The position numbers were made by a program, and so were the translations under genes. Source: a virus. From it: 24,030 nucleotides of DNA. Location of the stretch: the IMG/VR virus record IMGVR_UViG_3300007346_000239, positions 1 to 24,030 of that record; one strand, written 5' to 3'. The notes below the pieces were generated by a model, which made no database searches, was not told where the DNA came from, and worked only from the letters and a program-made list of their open reading frames with translations. Below are positions 6,812 to 14,026 of the stretch, one piece after another; position 1 is the stretch's first letter; each line of letters begins with the position of its first letter.

Positions 6812-6956
6812 GAAATCAACGGGCATGGCTAAAAATAGTTGCGAGTATTCAGTTGGAAATAATAATGGTAGAAAATATAATTTGCTTGGGCGTTTCCGTT
6901 TTTGGTTAACGTTATGTAAACAATTGTTTTTAGGCGTTGTTGGCACACGTTTTTTT
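6812..6956 (+). ncRNA. Candidate structured RNA A, upstream of the HEPN-motif gene
   Basis: About 145 nt from a TATCTTTG promoter to a run of seven T (6950-6956). The ends pair: CAAC (6817-6820) with GTTG (6936-6939), and CTAAAAA (6829-6835) with TTTTTAG (6927-6933), separated by an asymmetric internal loop. The first ~30 nt and the last ~35 nt resemble candidate RNA B (13879-14026), while the middles are unrelated. In B the pairs differ but are kept, which favours RNA over protein coding. An alternative reading is that the ATG at 6825 begins a 62-residue N-terminal extension of the downstream protein; the CGT arginine codons there, rare in the downstream gene, argue mildly against this. No known RNA family is recognised. 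Confidence 0.45.
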
Positions 6957-7010
6957 AGTTCCCCTTCTATTGTCAAAAGTAATTCTTCATTTTTGGAAAA
7001 AGTAGAAAGT

Positions 7011-7625
7011 ATGCCTATTCCCGATGAAGCTTGGTTCTGTACCACTATAGACAATGAAGTTATTAGGTTTTCTGATTTAAGGTCTCTATTAAAGTCTGGT
7101 AATTCAGCTAGGTTAAGGGAAATCTTAAAGGATAGACTAGATAACATCTTAATAGCCCCATCAAAGAGACTTAATGATTCTAAACACGCATTTGCGTTGA
7201 TGATACTCACTTGCACAGGTATAGAGTCATTAGGGTCTATTTTTTACCCAAGTAATGTACATTCAGAACCATTTAGGGAAGTTTGTGGTAAAATGCACCA
7301 AGTCCTACCTAGAAAACTAACCAAAAAGTTCAAAGAGTCTTTATCGGCTAGGTGGTCAAACAATGAAGAAATTGATAAAATAACTCACTACTCTTATTTA
7401 ATCTATAGGTACATGAGAAATGAGTTATCTCATAATCTTGTTTCTAAAGGGGTATATTTATCATACGAAGAAACGGACACAATTATTGTTAATCAGGATG
7501 AAGGGTATTTAATTGTCAACCCAAGGTGGTTTTGGTTAAAGTTTGAACAGTTGTATCAAAAGCTACTTACATCCAACGACAGAGAAACTCAAATGATTCG
7601 TTATTTTGAGTCTATTGTTAAGTAG
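7011..7625 (+). CDS. HEPN-motif protein (possible RNase or abortive-infection factor)
   Basis: A 204-residue protein from the ATG at 7011; an in-frame ATG at 6825 would add 62 residues but would read through candidate RNA A. Predicted all-helical. Near the C-terminal third, a helix YLIYRYMRNELSHNLVSKG carries R136-N-E-L-S-H141, matching the HEPN nuclease signature R-[N/D/H]-x3-H in its usual context (aromatic helix, then a turn). HEPN domains are mostly RNA-cleaving enzymes found in toxin-antitoxin, abortive-infection and CRISPR effectors. In a phage it could be a host-shutoff or superinfection-exclusion gene. It stands alone between an RNA-like element upstream and a stem-loop copy downstream (7655), which gives it a cassette-like setting. 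The HEPN call rests on one motif and predicted helicity. Confidence 0.6.
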   Translation: MPIPDEAWFCTTIDNEVIRFSDLRSLLKSGNSARLREILKDRLDNILIAPSKRLNDSKHAFALMILTCTGIESLGSIFYPSNVHSEPFREVCGKMHQVLPRKLTKKFKESLSARWSNNEEIDKITHYSYLIYRYMRNELSHNLVSKGVYLSYEETDTIIVNQDEGYLIVNPRWFWLKFEQLYQKLLTSNDRETQMIRYFESIVK

Positions 7626-7654
7626 ATGTTCGTTTGTTTATTTTTAATGTGTGC

Positions 7655-7711
7655 CAACACGCGGCTAAAGTGCGTTTCAATGCATTTTTAGCCAATGTTG
7701 ATTTTACAAAT
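7655..7711 (+). repeat. Stem-loop element, copy 2 (57 bp identical to 23289-23345)
   Basis: CAACA (7655-7659) pairs with TGTTG (7696-7700), and GGCTAAA (7663-7669) with TTTAGCC (7687-7693), with an inner GTGC/GCAT and loop GTTTCAAT. It is identical over 57 bases to the element at 23289-23345. Unlike that copy, it has no TATCTTTG box directly upstream. The right arm runs into ATTTTAC, so it may terminate the HEPN-gene transcript, and its tail merges with the -33 element of the portal promoter. Confidence 0.85.
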
Positions 7712-7738
7712 ATTTTGTAATACGGTTTCTCATCTTTG
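7702..7738 (+). promoter_or_regulatory. Late-class promoter for portal
   Basis: TTTTACAAA (7702-7710), exactly 20 bases, then CATCTTTG (7731-7738), one mismatch from TAnnTTTG. The same arrangement with identical spacing precedes scaffold (10370), the tail operon (14887) and the last block (23336). The portal ATG at 7760 lies 21 bases after the box. Confidence 0.75.
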
Positions 7739-7759
7739 CTCCAAATTATATCCTGTACT

Positions 7760-10132
7760 ATGGAGCAACCCTCAGAGAATATGTACCCATCATCCTTTGT
7801 ACCCACAGAGGAAAAGAAAACAAAAGACTACATATTAGAATACGCCAAGACACTTTGGAGTGACGCGATAAACCAAAAGACAACTATCAACTTCAACGAA
7901 AGGGCTGATAGATACATAAATAACAGAAAGTATTCAGAGGGACTTCAATCAATAGAGAAGTTCAAAACACAGTTCTCATCCACAGGAGACGCAACATACC
8001 TTAATTTAGATTGGGACGTATCAACCCCGCTTCCTAAACTAGCTGAAGTAATCAGAAACCAAATGATTAATCAGCCATTCAAACCCCAATTCGCCCCCGT
8101 AGACTCAATATCTAAAACAGATTACGATAGAGAAAGGCTAGTAATGATAGCCAAGATGGAAATGAAAAAAGCTCTAGCTGGGTTAGAAGAGAAAAAGATA
8201 ATCAACATAGGGAAGAACATTCCCGAAGATGATGATGAGTTGGAAATCTACATGGCAACCAACTTCAAACTCGCGCAGTCGATGGCAATGGAAAGTATAA
8301 CCCAAGCCATACTAGAAGATAATGATTTTGAGAGAACACAGAAGAAAATAGCTAAAGACCTAACCGACATTAAAATATGCGCTAGTAGAATAACACTAGA
8401 CGAGGATAAGAACATTCAAGTAAACTACATCGACCCCGTAAAACTTGTAACATCCTTTGTAAGAAGAGATGACTTCAAGGACGCTAGGCATATTGGAGTT
8501 TTAGAGGATATTACCATAGAGGATTTAAGGGTTCAAGCAGCGGGGGAATTATCGGAAGAAGACCTATATATTATAGCTAAGTCTTGCGCGGGTAAGTACG
8601 ATAACGGTCTATTCCCATACCAACAACAAGTTTACTACAACTCAAACGTAACAAACCCCACAAGATACAATAAGTTCAACGTAAGGGTTCTTGACTTCGA
8701 GTTTTTCTCTACAGACCCACTAGTGGTAACAAAGGTAGATTCATCAAACGGAGGAAAGAAAGTCCTCATCAATGAAGAATCAAAGAACAAAAAGGCCACC
8801 AAAAAAGTATCAGTAAAAAAAGTTAAGAACGTATATGTAGGAAAGTACATTGTTGACACAGATTACCTATACGATTTCGGACTAAAGAAGCACATCATAA
8901 GAGAGAGACTAAACGGAAGGTACTCCACTAACACAACACTAGGCTTTGTGGTTTCAGCCCCCGATATTTATGATATGGAAAACAAATCAAAGGTAGAGGA
9001 AATGATTTCCTACGCTGACGAGTTAATCCGTATTCAGTTAAAGATGCAACAAGTAATAGCCAAAGCGAAACCATCTGGCTACATGATAAACGTAGATACG
9101 GTGGTAGAGGCATTACAAGGAATGGGAATGGGGGGCATGACCCCACTAGACGCTAGAGCCATCACAGACCAAATCGGTGACGTTTACTTTAAGGAGTTTG
9201 ACGAGAACGGAAGACCGCTAACAGCACACCAATCCCCAGTAACCCCACTTCCTAATGGACTAGATAACACCATACTTATTCTAACCGAAGCATACAACGC
9301 TTGCTTGGCTAGAATGAAGGAAACTATAGGACTTAATAGCGCTATTGACGCGGGGCAACCAGACAAGAGAGCAGCGGTTGGAGTACAGAAACTTGCAGCA
9401 GCAGCCCACAAACAAGCCAATAAAAGTCTTTATGACGCTTACTTAAAATTCAATGAAGACGTTGTAAGACAAGTAGCACTACTGTCTCAACAACTAATCC
9501 GAAAAGGAATCAACATAAATAAGTTTGAGAACATGGTGGGCAAAGAAACCGTGAAGCAGTTAGACATGAGCAAACTATCAGCAGCCGATTTCGCCATCAA
9601 TGTTAAAATGCTTCCTGACGAAGAGGAGCAAATGCAGTTGAACCAATTGGTAGAACTACAACTAACAGCGCAACCCCCGCGAATTAACCTATCAGACGCC
9701 TTCGCTATTAGAACAGTAATGAAGGAAGATATACAGAAAGCGGAACAGCTTTTAGTAGTAAGGGAAAGAAGAAGGGCAAAAGAACAGCAACAAGCAAGCG
9801 CGGCATTGCAACAACAAAACGCACAAGTTCAAATGCAGTCCAACCAAGCGGCTGAACAGTCTAGACAACAAACCATACAGATGGAGGCGGAATTAAAGGC
9901 CAAAGTACTGCAAGCAGAATACGATCTAAAGCTAAGAAACGATATGCAATTAGAGGAAGCCAAGAGGATAACCATGTCACTCGAAGCAGACTTCGATATG
10001 CAAAGATTACAGAAGGCGGCAGAATTAAAAGCGCAGACCAACGGAGGCAACTATGACGTTTCCAAAGATTCTGTTCCTCAGATAGCGGGGAAGATAGAAC
10101 CAAATATCCTACCCGAAAACCCGCTTAAATAA
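7760..10132 (+). CDS. Portal protein
   Basis: The dodecameric ring at the capsid vertex through which DNA is packaged and ejected, and where the tail attaches. The protein has 790 residues from the ATG at 7760. A TTG eight codons further upstream falls inside the promoter box and is unlikely to be used. The sequence fits large crAss-like portals: a helical N-terminal region, a central mixed core (NYIDPVKLV, DFEFFSTDPLVV), a KR-rich insertion with VNVDTVVEAL and GMGGMTPLDARAI, and a helical domain containing NSAIDAGQPDKRAAVGVQKLA. The last ~150 residues are a long Gln/Glu/Ala-rich helical barrel-like tail (RRAKEQQQASAALQQQNAQ and on). Its 3' end overlaps the minus-strand XRE gene by eight bases. 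The late-class promoter is just upstream. Confidence 0.88.
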   Translation: MEQPSENMYPSSFVPTEEKKTKDYILEYAKTLWSDAINQKTTINFNERADRYINNRKYSEGLQSIEKFKTQFSSTGDATYLNLDWDVSTPLPKLAEVIRNQMINQPFKPQFAPVDSISKTDYDRERLVMIAKMEMKKALAGLEEKKIINIGKNIPEDDDELEIYMATNFKLAQSMAMESITQAILEDNDFERTQKKIAKDLTDIKICASRITLDEDKNIQVNYIDPVKLVTSFVRRDDFKDARHIGVLEDITIEDLRVQAAGELSEEDLYIIAKSCAGKYDNGLFPYQQQVYYNSNVTNPTRYNKFNVRVLDFEFFSTDPLVVTKVDSSNGGKKVLINEESKNKKATKKVSVKKVKNVYVGKYIVDTDYLYDFGLKKHIIRERLNGRYSTNTTLGFVVSAPDIYDMENKSKVEEMISYADELIRIQLKMQQVIAKAKPSGYMINVDTVVEALQGMGMGGMTPLDARAITDQIGDVYFKEFDENGRPLTAHQSPVTPLPNGLDNTILILTEAYNACLARMKETIGLNSAIDAGQPDKRAAVGVQKLAAAAHKQANKSLYDAYLKFNEDVVRQVALLSQQLIRKGININKFENMVGKETVKQLDMSKLSAADFAINVKMLPDEEEQMQLNQLVELQLTAQPPRINLSDAFAIRTVMKEDIQKAEQLLVVRERRRAKEQQQASAALQQQNAQVQMQSNQAAEQSRQQTIQMEAELKAKVLQAEYDLKLRNDMQLEEAKRITMSLEADFDMQRLQKAAELKAQTNGGNYDVSKDSVPQIAGKIEPNILPENPLK

Positions 10133-10370
10133 AGTCGTCCAAATTGTCGTAAAACTGTTTTAATGTCATTTCATAGAATGACAAAATATCAGAAAGGGTT
10201 TCCATCTTTGGGCTAGACTTCCCGTTCTCTAAGCGGGATAGATACGCCAAATCCTTACGCGTATAGAAGGCTAAATCTTCTAACGTATGACCCTTGATTC
10301 TTCTCAAAGCACCAAGCCCGCGACCTAAGTGATTGAAGTTTATTTTCCTATACTTTTCTACGTTATCCAT
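10125..10370 (-). CDS. XRE-family helix-turn-helix repressor
   Basis: An 81-residue DNA-binding protein of the Cro/C1 (XRE) type. The HTH spans residues ~29-50: TLEDLAFYTRKDLAYLSRLENG, where the second helix and the S-x-L-E-N-G turn are typical, followed by KSSPKMETLSDILSFYEM of the last two helices. It is transcribed against the structural genes, between portal and scaffold, and overlaps the portal stop by eight bases. Its ATG abuts the TTTTACAAA element of the scaffold promoter, so the two promoters overlap. A dyad TTTGTCAACAAA lies at the scaffold promoter start site. The simplest reading is a repressor controlling its own gene and late scaffold/capsid expression; this is inference from layout. 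Confidence 0.85.
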   Translation of the reverse strand: MDNVEKYRKINFNHLGRGLGALRRIKGHTLEDLAFYTRKDLAYLSRLENGKSSPKMETLSDILSFYEMTLKQFYDNLDDFI

Positions 10371-10406
10371 TTTACAAAAAATCAGGTTTACTTGTTTTTA
10401 AATTTG
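10370..10406 (+). promoter_or_regulatory. Late-class promoter for scaffold and major capsid genes
   Basis: TTTTACAAA (10370-10378), 20 bases, TAAATTTG (10399-10406), which fits TAnnTTTG. The scaffold ATG at 10436 follows after a 29-base leader. The upstream element begins at the A of the divergent XRE start codon. Confidence 0.7.
10375..10382 (-). promoter_or_regulatory. Probable -7 box of the XRE gene, overlapping the late promoter
   Basis: On the minus strand ATTTTTTG stands four bases (TAAA) before the XRE ATG at 10370. It departs from TAnnTTTG at two positions but keeps the TTTG core and the 4-base spacing typical here. It physically overlaps TTTTACAAA of the plus-strand late promoter. 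Confidence 0.4.
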
Positions 10407-10414
10407 TCAACAAA
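10403..10414. promoter_or_regulatory. Candidate operator dyad at the scaffold promoter
   Basis: TTTGTCAACAAA: arms TTTGT and ACAAA around CA. It overlaps the end of the -7 box and the expected transcription start of the scaffold promoter, 33 bases from the XRE start codon. A repressor bound here would block late transcription. The arms are only five bases, so chance is possible. Confidence 0.4.
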
Positions 10415-10435
10415 TATACTCAATTTAAAACAAAA

Positions 10436-11491
10436 ATGGATAGTAAGTTTAAAGAAGCCGTTGAAGGACTATTCAACGAAGAAGAAAGTTCATTGACAGA
10501 GGTTAATACAGAAACGACAGAAGTAACAACCGAAGCCCCCATAGAAAAAGCGGCAGAGCCGATTATCGAGAAGACAGAACCGATAGTCGAAACCCCGCCA
10601 ATAGTAAACGAATGGGAACAAAAAGCTAAGGAATACGAACTAAAAATAAAAGAGTATGAGGAGAAGGTAAGTTCGATACCTGACGAAGACTCTGTATTTG
10701 CAAACCCCACAATAAAAAAACTTAATCAACTAGCCAAAGCAGGAATCAATGTTGACTCAGAAGATTTCTGGAAATGGCAAGCGGTTGATTTAGATACGTT
10801 CTCTCCCGACAAAGTAGAAGACGCTTTACAATTAAAACGCCTTGAACTAAAGGTAGACAGACCAGAGTTGTCAAACGAAGAAGTTGAAAGACTCCTTCGC
10901 AGAACCTACAAAAACATAATGTCAGGAGACTATATCCAAGAGGACGAAGAGTACCAAGAGGCATTGTTAGATTTGAAAATTGACGCTAAGAGCAGCAGAA
11001 CTAAGTTGCAAAAGCACAAGGAAGCCATTACGCTACCTAAAGTCGATTTAAAAGCTAAAGAACAAGAAGAGGAGTCTCGAAGACAAGCGTTGGAAAACTA
11101 CAAACTTACAGTTAAGTCTGAAGTCAACAACTATGCTGAAGAGACACTAAGCCTAGATGAAGGATTGGAGATTAAATACAAACCATCAGACGAAGCAAAA
11201 AAGTTTGTGGAACGATCACTATTAAACGACACGTCATTCTTTTACGACAACTACTTTGATAAAGAAAGTGGTAAAGTCGATTTCAAAAGAGCGAAGCGCG
11301 ACCTAACAAGAATCGTTGACTACGACAGACAGATTAAACTTGCTTATGAGCAGGGTGTATCTAAAGGAAAAGAATCCGTGGCAGATGTTTTAGAGAATAG
11401 TTCAGTGGACATTCAAGGACAGAAAGCACAGATAGAAGAAGACTTTAACACCCAAATCTTTAATCAAGTTGCAGCAAAATGGAAACGATAA
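10436..11491 (+). CDS. Capsid scaffolding protein
   Basis: A 351-residue, highly charged protein directly upstream of the major capsid gene, the usual place of a scaffold. Residues ~15-60 are a Glu/Thr/Pro-rich disordered segment (repeats of TE, PIxE). This is followed by a helical stretch (EQKAKEYELKIKEYEEKV, ~60-80) typical of coiled coils, and further Lys/Glu-rich helices to the C-terminus, which ends basic (AAKWKR). A basic C-terminal helix commonly binds the inner face of capsid proteins. It would guide prohead assembly and then leave or be degraded. It is transcribed from the late-class promoter at 10370, and the capsid gene follows after 14 bases. No protease motif is visible. Confidence 0.75.
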   Translation: MDSKFKEAVEGLFNEEESSLTEVNTETTEVTTEAPIEKAAEPIIEKTEPIVETPPIVNEWEQKAKEYELKIKEYEEKVSSIPDEDSVFANPTIKKLNQLAKAGINVDSEDFWKWQAVDLDTFSPDKVEDALQLKRLELKVDRPELSNEEVERLLRRTYKNIMSGDYIQEDEEYQEALLDLKIDAKSSRTKLQKHKEAITLPKVDLKAKEQEEESRRQALENYKLTVKSEVNNYAEETLSLDEGLEIKYKPSDEAKKFVERSLLNDTSFFYDNYFDKESGKVDFKRAKRDLTRIVDYDRQIKLAYEQGVSKGKESVADVLENSSVDIQGQKAQIEEDFNTQIFNQVAAKWKR

Positions 11492-11505
11492 AACAAAAAT
11501 AAAAA

Positions 11506-12939
11506 ATGGCAGTAACATCAAATACGCCTTCAATAACCAACGTAGCCACCGAGTACAACTATTTGAACTCGTTGACTTTGGCGCAAGGCATCCACAAGCC
11601 AGAAGTATCTGACTTGTTCATTCAACGCTATGGTCGTCAGGACATCACTGGCATCATGGAAATGTTGGGCAACACCAACGCAATAAACAACCTGACCTTT
11701 ACCCACTACGAGCAAGACCGTATTCACGGTGTTATTCGCGTAGGTTCAGCGGCTTCTGCATCAGGTTCAGCAGTACAAGGTTTTACAGCAGCTACCGCTT
11801 ACAACTACACCTACACAGGTCAGTCTCCATACGCAACAGGAGATTCTTTTACTTCTTACGCAGTACAGCCTTATGACGTTATAGAGATTAACGGCTATCA
11901 GTATTTAGTAACAGCAACAGGAGCAGGTGTATTCTCAGCTCTAGCCGCTGATCCAACCGTCACTCGCCCCGCTATTTCGACATCAGATGATATTATCATC
12001 TTGGGAACAGCGATGCCTGAAGCATCCACAGCCCCGCAATCAAGAAACAGTACTCAGTTAAGCTACTCTAACAACCTTCAGATTCACCGAAGAACCCACA
12101 AGGTAACAGGAACTGAAATGGGTATCAAAACTTGGGTTAACTACAAGGGTAAAGATGGTCAATCAAAACCATTCTGGTATGTAGAAGGTATCGCAGACGA
12201 ATACTTGCGAACACTAAACGAGCGTGAGGCTATCTTGCTTGCAGGTCAGCAAATCACCAACAAAGCAGCTTTGGCAAGCGTAGGTTCAACATCTATCGGA
12301 GACTTTGACTCAGTATCAACCACTCAAGGTTTGATTCCTCAAATTTCTGCAAACGGCAACGTTGAGGCTTACACATCAGGCGCCTTCGGATGGTCAGACA
12401 TCGACAACATGGTTACTAACCTTCAAAAGTATCGTGGTGCTTCTGAAAACTGGTTGTTCTGTGGACACCCACTTTCATTAGACATCTCTGACTTTATGTT
12501 GAACGGATTGTCAGCCGCCACAGGTGGTCAAGCAACCCCATTCATCAGCTTGAACACAATGTCTCAAGGATTGAACCTTGACTTCGATTGGTTCACAAGA
12601 GGTAAGTTCCGATTCGCTGTTAAAGTTGTAGACGCCTTCTCTGACCCTAACTTCTTAGGTTACGCAGGTGGTATTTACGGCAAACTAGGTATCGTAGTGC
12701 CAATGGGTAATACAGTTACTTACAACAGCATGAACGCTACAACTAGCGTGACTGTTCCAACTCTACGAGTTAACTACCTTCAGAATGACGATGGTGGCCG
12801 ATACATCCGTGAGTGGGTAACTGGTTACGGTGGTGGCGCAATGTCAAACGGAACAGATGCTTTCGAAGTACACTGGCTAAGCCAAGTTGGTCTCGAAGCG
12901 TTCGCTCTCAACCGCTTTGGGATCTTTGTTGGCTCCTAA
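11506..12939 (+). CDS. Major capsid protein (HK97 fold, crAss-like)
   Basis: A 477-residue protein in the standard position after the scaffold. The N-terminal arm (~1-75) with TPSITNVATEYNYLNSLTLAQGIHKPEVSDLF resembles crAss-like capsid proteins. It is followed by a Ser/Thr/Ala-rich loop region (~80-170) compatible with an E-loop or insertion domain, then a core with REAILLAGQQITN, a helix SDIDNMVTNLQKY, and C-terminal strands ending EAFALNRFGIFVGS. Arginine is mostly CGT/CGC/CGA here, whereas neighbours use AGA/AGG; this signature of strong translational selection is expected for the most abundant virion protein. No promoter is visible in the 14-base gap, so it is read from upstream. A strong terminator follows at 12973. 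Confidence 0.88.
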   Translation: MAVTSNTPSITNVATEYNYLNSLTLAQGIHKPEVSDLFIQRYGRQDITGIMEMLGNTNAINNLTFTHYEQDRIHGVIRVGSAASASGSAVQGFTAATAYNYTYTGQSPYATGDSFTSYAVQPYDVIEINGYQYLVTATGAGVFSALAADPTVTRPAISTSDDIIILGTAMPEASTAPQSRNSTQLSYSNNLQIHRRTHKVTGTEMGIKTWVNYKGKDGQSKPFWYVEGIADEYLRTLNEREAILLAGQQITNKAALASVGSTSIGDFDSVSTTQGLIPQISANGNVEAYTSGAFGWSDIDNMVTNLQKYRGASENWLFCGHPLSLDISDFMLNGLSAATGGQATPFISLNTMSQGLNLDFDWFTRGKFRFAVKVVDAFSDPNFLGYAGGIYGKLGIVVPMGNTVTYNSMNATTSVTVPTLRVNYLQNDDGGRYIREWVTGYGGGAMSNGTDAFEVHWLSQVGLEAFALNRFGIFVGS

Positions 12940-12972
12940 TCAAGCGTTTAGGTAAAAATTAAATCTAAAATT

Positions 12973-13000
12973 AACCGCCTTCGGGCGGTTTTTTTATTTT
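12973..13000 (+). terminator. Strong rho-independent terminator after the capsid gene
   Basis: AACCGCC, tetraloop TTCG, GGCGGTT (12973-12990), followed by a T-rich tract to 13000. A perfect 7-bp GC-rich stem with a UUCG loop. It ends the scaffold-capsid transcript and separates it from the homing endonuclease gene. It is the only classical intrinsic terminator in the window. Confidence 0.95.
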
Positions 13001-13026
13001 ATATACCCCAGTTCCGATTATTTGTG

Positions 13027-13034
13027 TATCTTTG
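13027..13034 (+). promoter_or_regulatory. Promoter -7 box TATCTTTG for the homing endonuclease
   Basis: TATCTTTG fits TAnnTTTG and ends four bases (TATT) before the ATG at 13039, again implying a leaderless message. The endonuclease therefore carries its own promoter just after the capsid terminator. Confidence 0.7.
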
Positions 13035-13038
13035 TATT

Positions 13039-13860
13039 ATGAATAAAGCATACTACATTTACGCATTAGCTGACCCAAGAGATATAAACCATATCCGATA
13101 TGTTGGCTTCACAACACAACCTCTACACATAAGACTATCAAACCATGTGTGTAATTCAAGAAACAAAGCGGACAAGAATTTTAAAAAAGAGTGGTGGATT
13201 AGGTCTCTTCTAAAAGAGGGATTAAAGCCTTCTATTTATGTGTTAAAGCAACTTACTTCTAGGGAGGAAATGCTAGCCGAAGAGATAAAGCAAATAAAAA
13301 AGGCAAAGAAAGACGGTCACAAAATATTTAACGTACAAGATGGTGGAATATCTGGGTATAAACGAAATCCCAACAGAGACAAGTCCCAACACAAATACAA
13401 AAAAGTAGAAGTACATAAGTACAGCCTAAGCGGAAAATTCATAGAATCTTTTGACAGTTGTAAGGACGCGGCAGAATCAGTGGGATGCAGTAAGTCTCTA
13501 ATAACAATGTCCGCTAAAGATGAAGTTTTTACAAGAGTTGGAGCGGGGTTTTATTGGAGATATTTTAAAGTTGACAAAATAGCCATAAATATTCCACCAC
13601 ACGGGATGACAGGTAAAAAGAGATCAGAAGAATACAAAAGACAAGCAAGCGAGAGGAATAAAAATTATAAGCCCACAGAAGAAGCTAAAGCTAAACAATC
13701 AGAAGCTCAAAAAATTCCAATAAAGCAAATGGACGCCAACGGAAACGTAATTAAAATTTGGCCGAGTCAGAGGGATGTAAGATTAGAATTGGGGATTAAA
13801 CTATACTCTTCAAGGTTCCCAAATAAAATTCAGCATAAATATTTTTGGGATTGGGCGTAA
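13039..13860 (+). CDS. GIY-YIG homing endonuclease with NUMOD modules
   Basis: A 273-residue free-standing homing endonuclease. The start at 13039 is chosen because the TTG further upstream lies within the promoter. N-terminal GIY-YIG domain: YYIYAL (5-10) and YVG (21-23), catalytic Arg probably R32 (IRLSNH), Glu near 81-82. It is followed by DNA-binding modules: VHKYSLSGKFIESFDSCKDA with a CSKSLITMSAK helix and GAGFYWRY (NUMOD1/4-like), HGMTGKKRSEEYKRQASERN (NUMOD3-like), and IKQMDANGNVIKIWPSQRDV (a second NUMOD1-like). Such enzymes cut related phage genomes lacking the gene and spread by repair; a target in or near the capsid gene is likely. The capsid gene itself is intact, so there is no intron. 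The stop codon abuts the next promoter. Confidence 0.85.
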   Translation: MNKAYYIYALADPRDINHIRYVGFTTQPLHIRLSNHVCNSRNKADKNFKKEWWIRSLLKEGLKPSIYVLKQLTSREEMLAEEIKQIKKAKKDGHKIFNVQDGGISGYKRNPNRDKSQHKYKKVEVHKYSLSGKFIESFDSCKDAAESVGCSKSLITMSAKDEVFTRVGAGFYWRYFKVDKIAINIPPHGMTGKKRSEEYKRQASERNKNYKPTEEAKAKQSEAQKIPIKQMDANGNVIKIWPSQRDVRLELGIKLYSSRFPNKIQHKYFWDWA

Positions 13861-13874
13861 TTTTACTATCTTTG
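13861..13874 (+). promoter_or_regulatory. Accessory-class promoter leading into structured RNA B
   Basis: TTTTACTATCTTTG begins at the base after the endonuclease stop; the box TATCTTTG is at 13867-13874. Together with the following block up to GGCTA it matches 6795-6830 with about three differences. No open reading frame of more than a few codons starts nearby, so it appears to drive an RNA. Confidence 0.75.
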
Positions 13875-13878
13875 TAGT

Positions 13879-14026
13879 AAATCAACGGACTTGGCTATGA
13901 AACGTTACGGCTTTTTAGCAGTAACATCATAGGAAGAAAGGTTAGAATATTGAGCGGTTATTTCATTGGTTAGTTTAAACGTAGTAATGTTTTATAGCCC
14001 TTGTTGTGCTTAGTGTTTTTATTTTT
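13879..14026 (+). ncRNA. Candidate structured RNA B, related to RNA A
   Basis: About 148 nt between a TATCTTTG promoter and a T-rich tail. End pairing: CAAC (13883-13886) with GTTG (14003-14006), and GGCTAT (13893-13898) with ATAGCC (13994-13999). An internal hairpin is visible: CTATGA (13895-13900) with TCATAG (13927-13932) and GTTAC (13904-13908) with GTAAC (13921-13925). It shares bases with the terminal stem, so the two folds exclude each other. The ends match RNA A; the middle does not. No long ORF occupies the segment: the ATG at 13897 gives only 11 codons. Function and family unknown. A 5' leader controlling the small gene at 14079 is an alternative. Confidence 0.5.

Noticed and set aside
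6938-7659. 11-bp inverted repeat TGTTGGCACAC (6938-6948) and its complement at 7649-7659 flanking the HEPN gene
   Set aside because: An 11-base match is expected by chance many times in 24 kb, and it adds no consistent structure beyond the elements already described.
7655-7711. Resemblance of the stem-loops to integron attC sites (imperfect hairpin at the end of single-gene cassettes)
   Set aside because: The right arm TGTTGATTT does not match the core GTTRRRY, no integron integrase is present in the window, and three of the copies carry promoters, unlike attC.
7736-7759. Portal start at the TTG at 7736
   Set aside because: This codon is part of the CATCTTTG promoter box, so it would not be transcribed; ATG at 7760 fits.
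13024-13038. Endonuclease start at the TTG at 13024
   Set aside because: It overlaps the TATCTTTG promoter box; ATG at 13039 has the usual 4-base spacing.
11506-13860. Intron interrupting the capsid gene, given the adjacent homing endonuclease
   Set aside because: The capsid frame is complete and ends before a classical terminator; the enzyme is a separate downstream gene.
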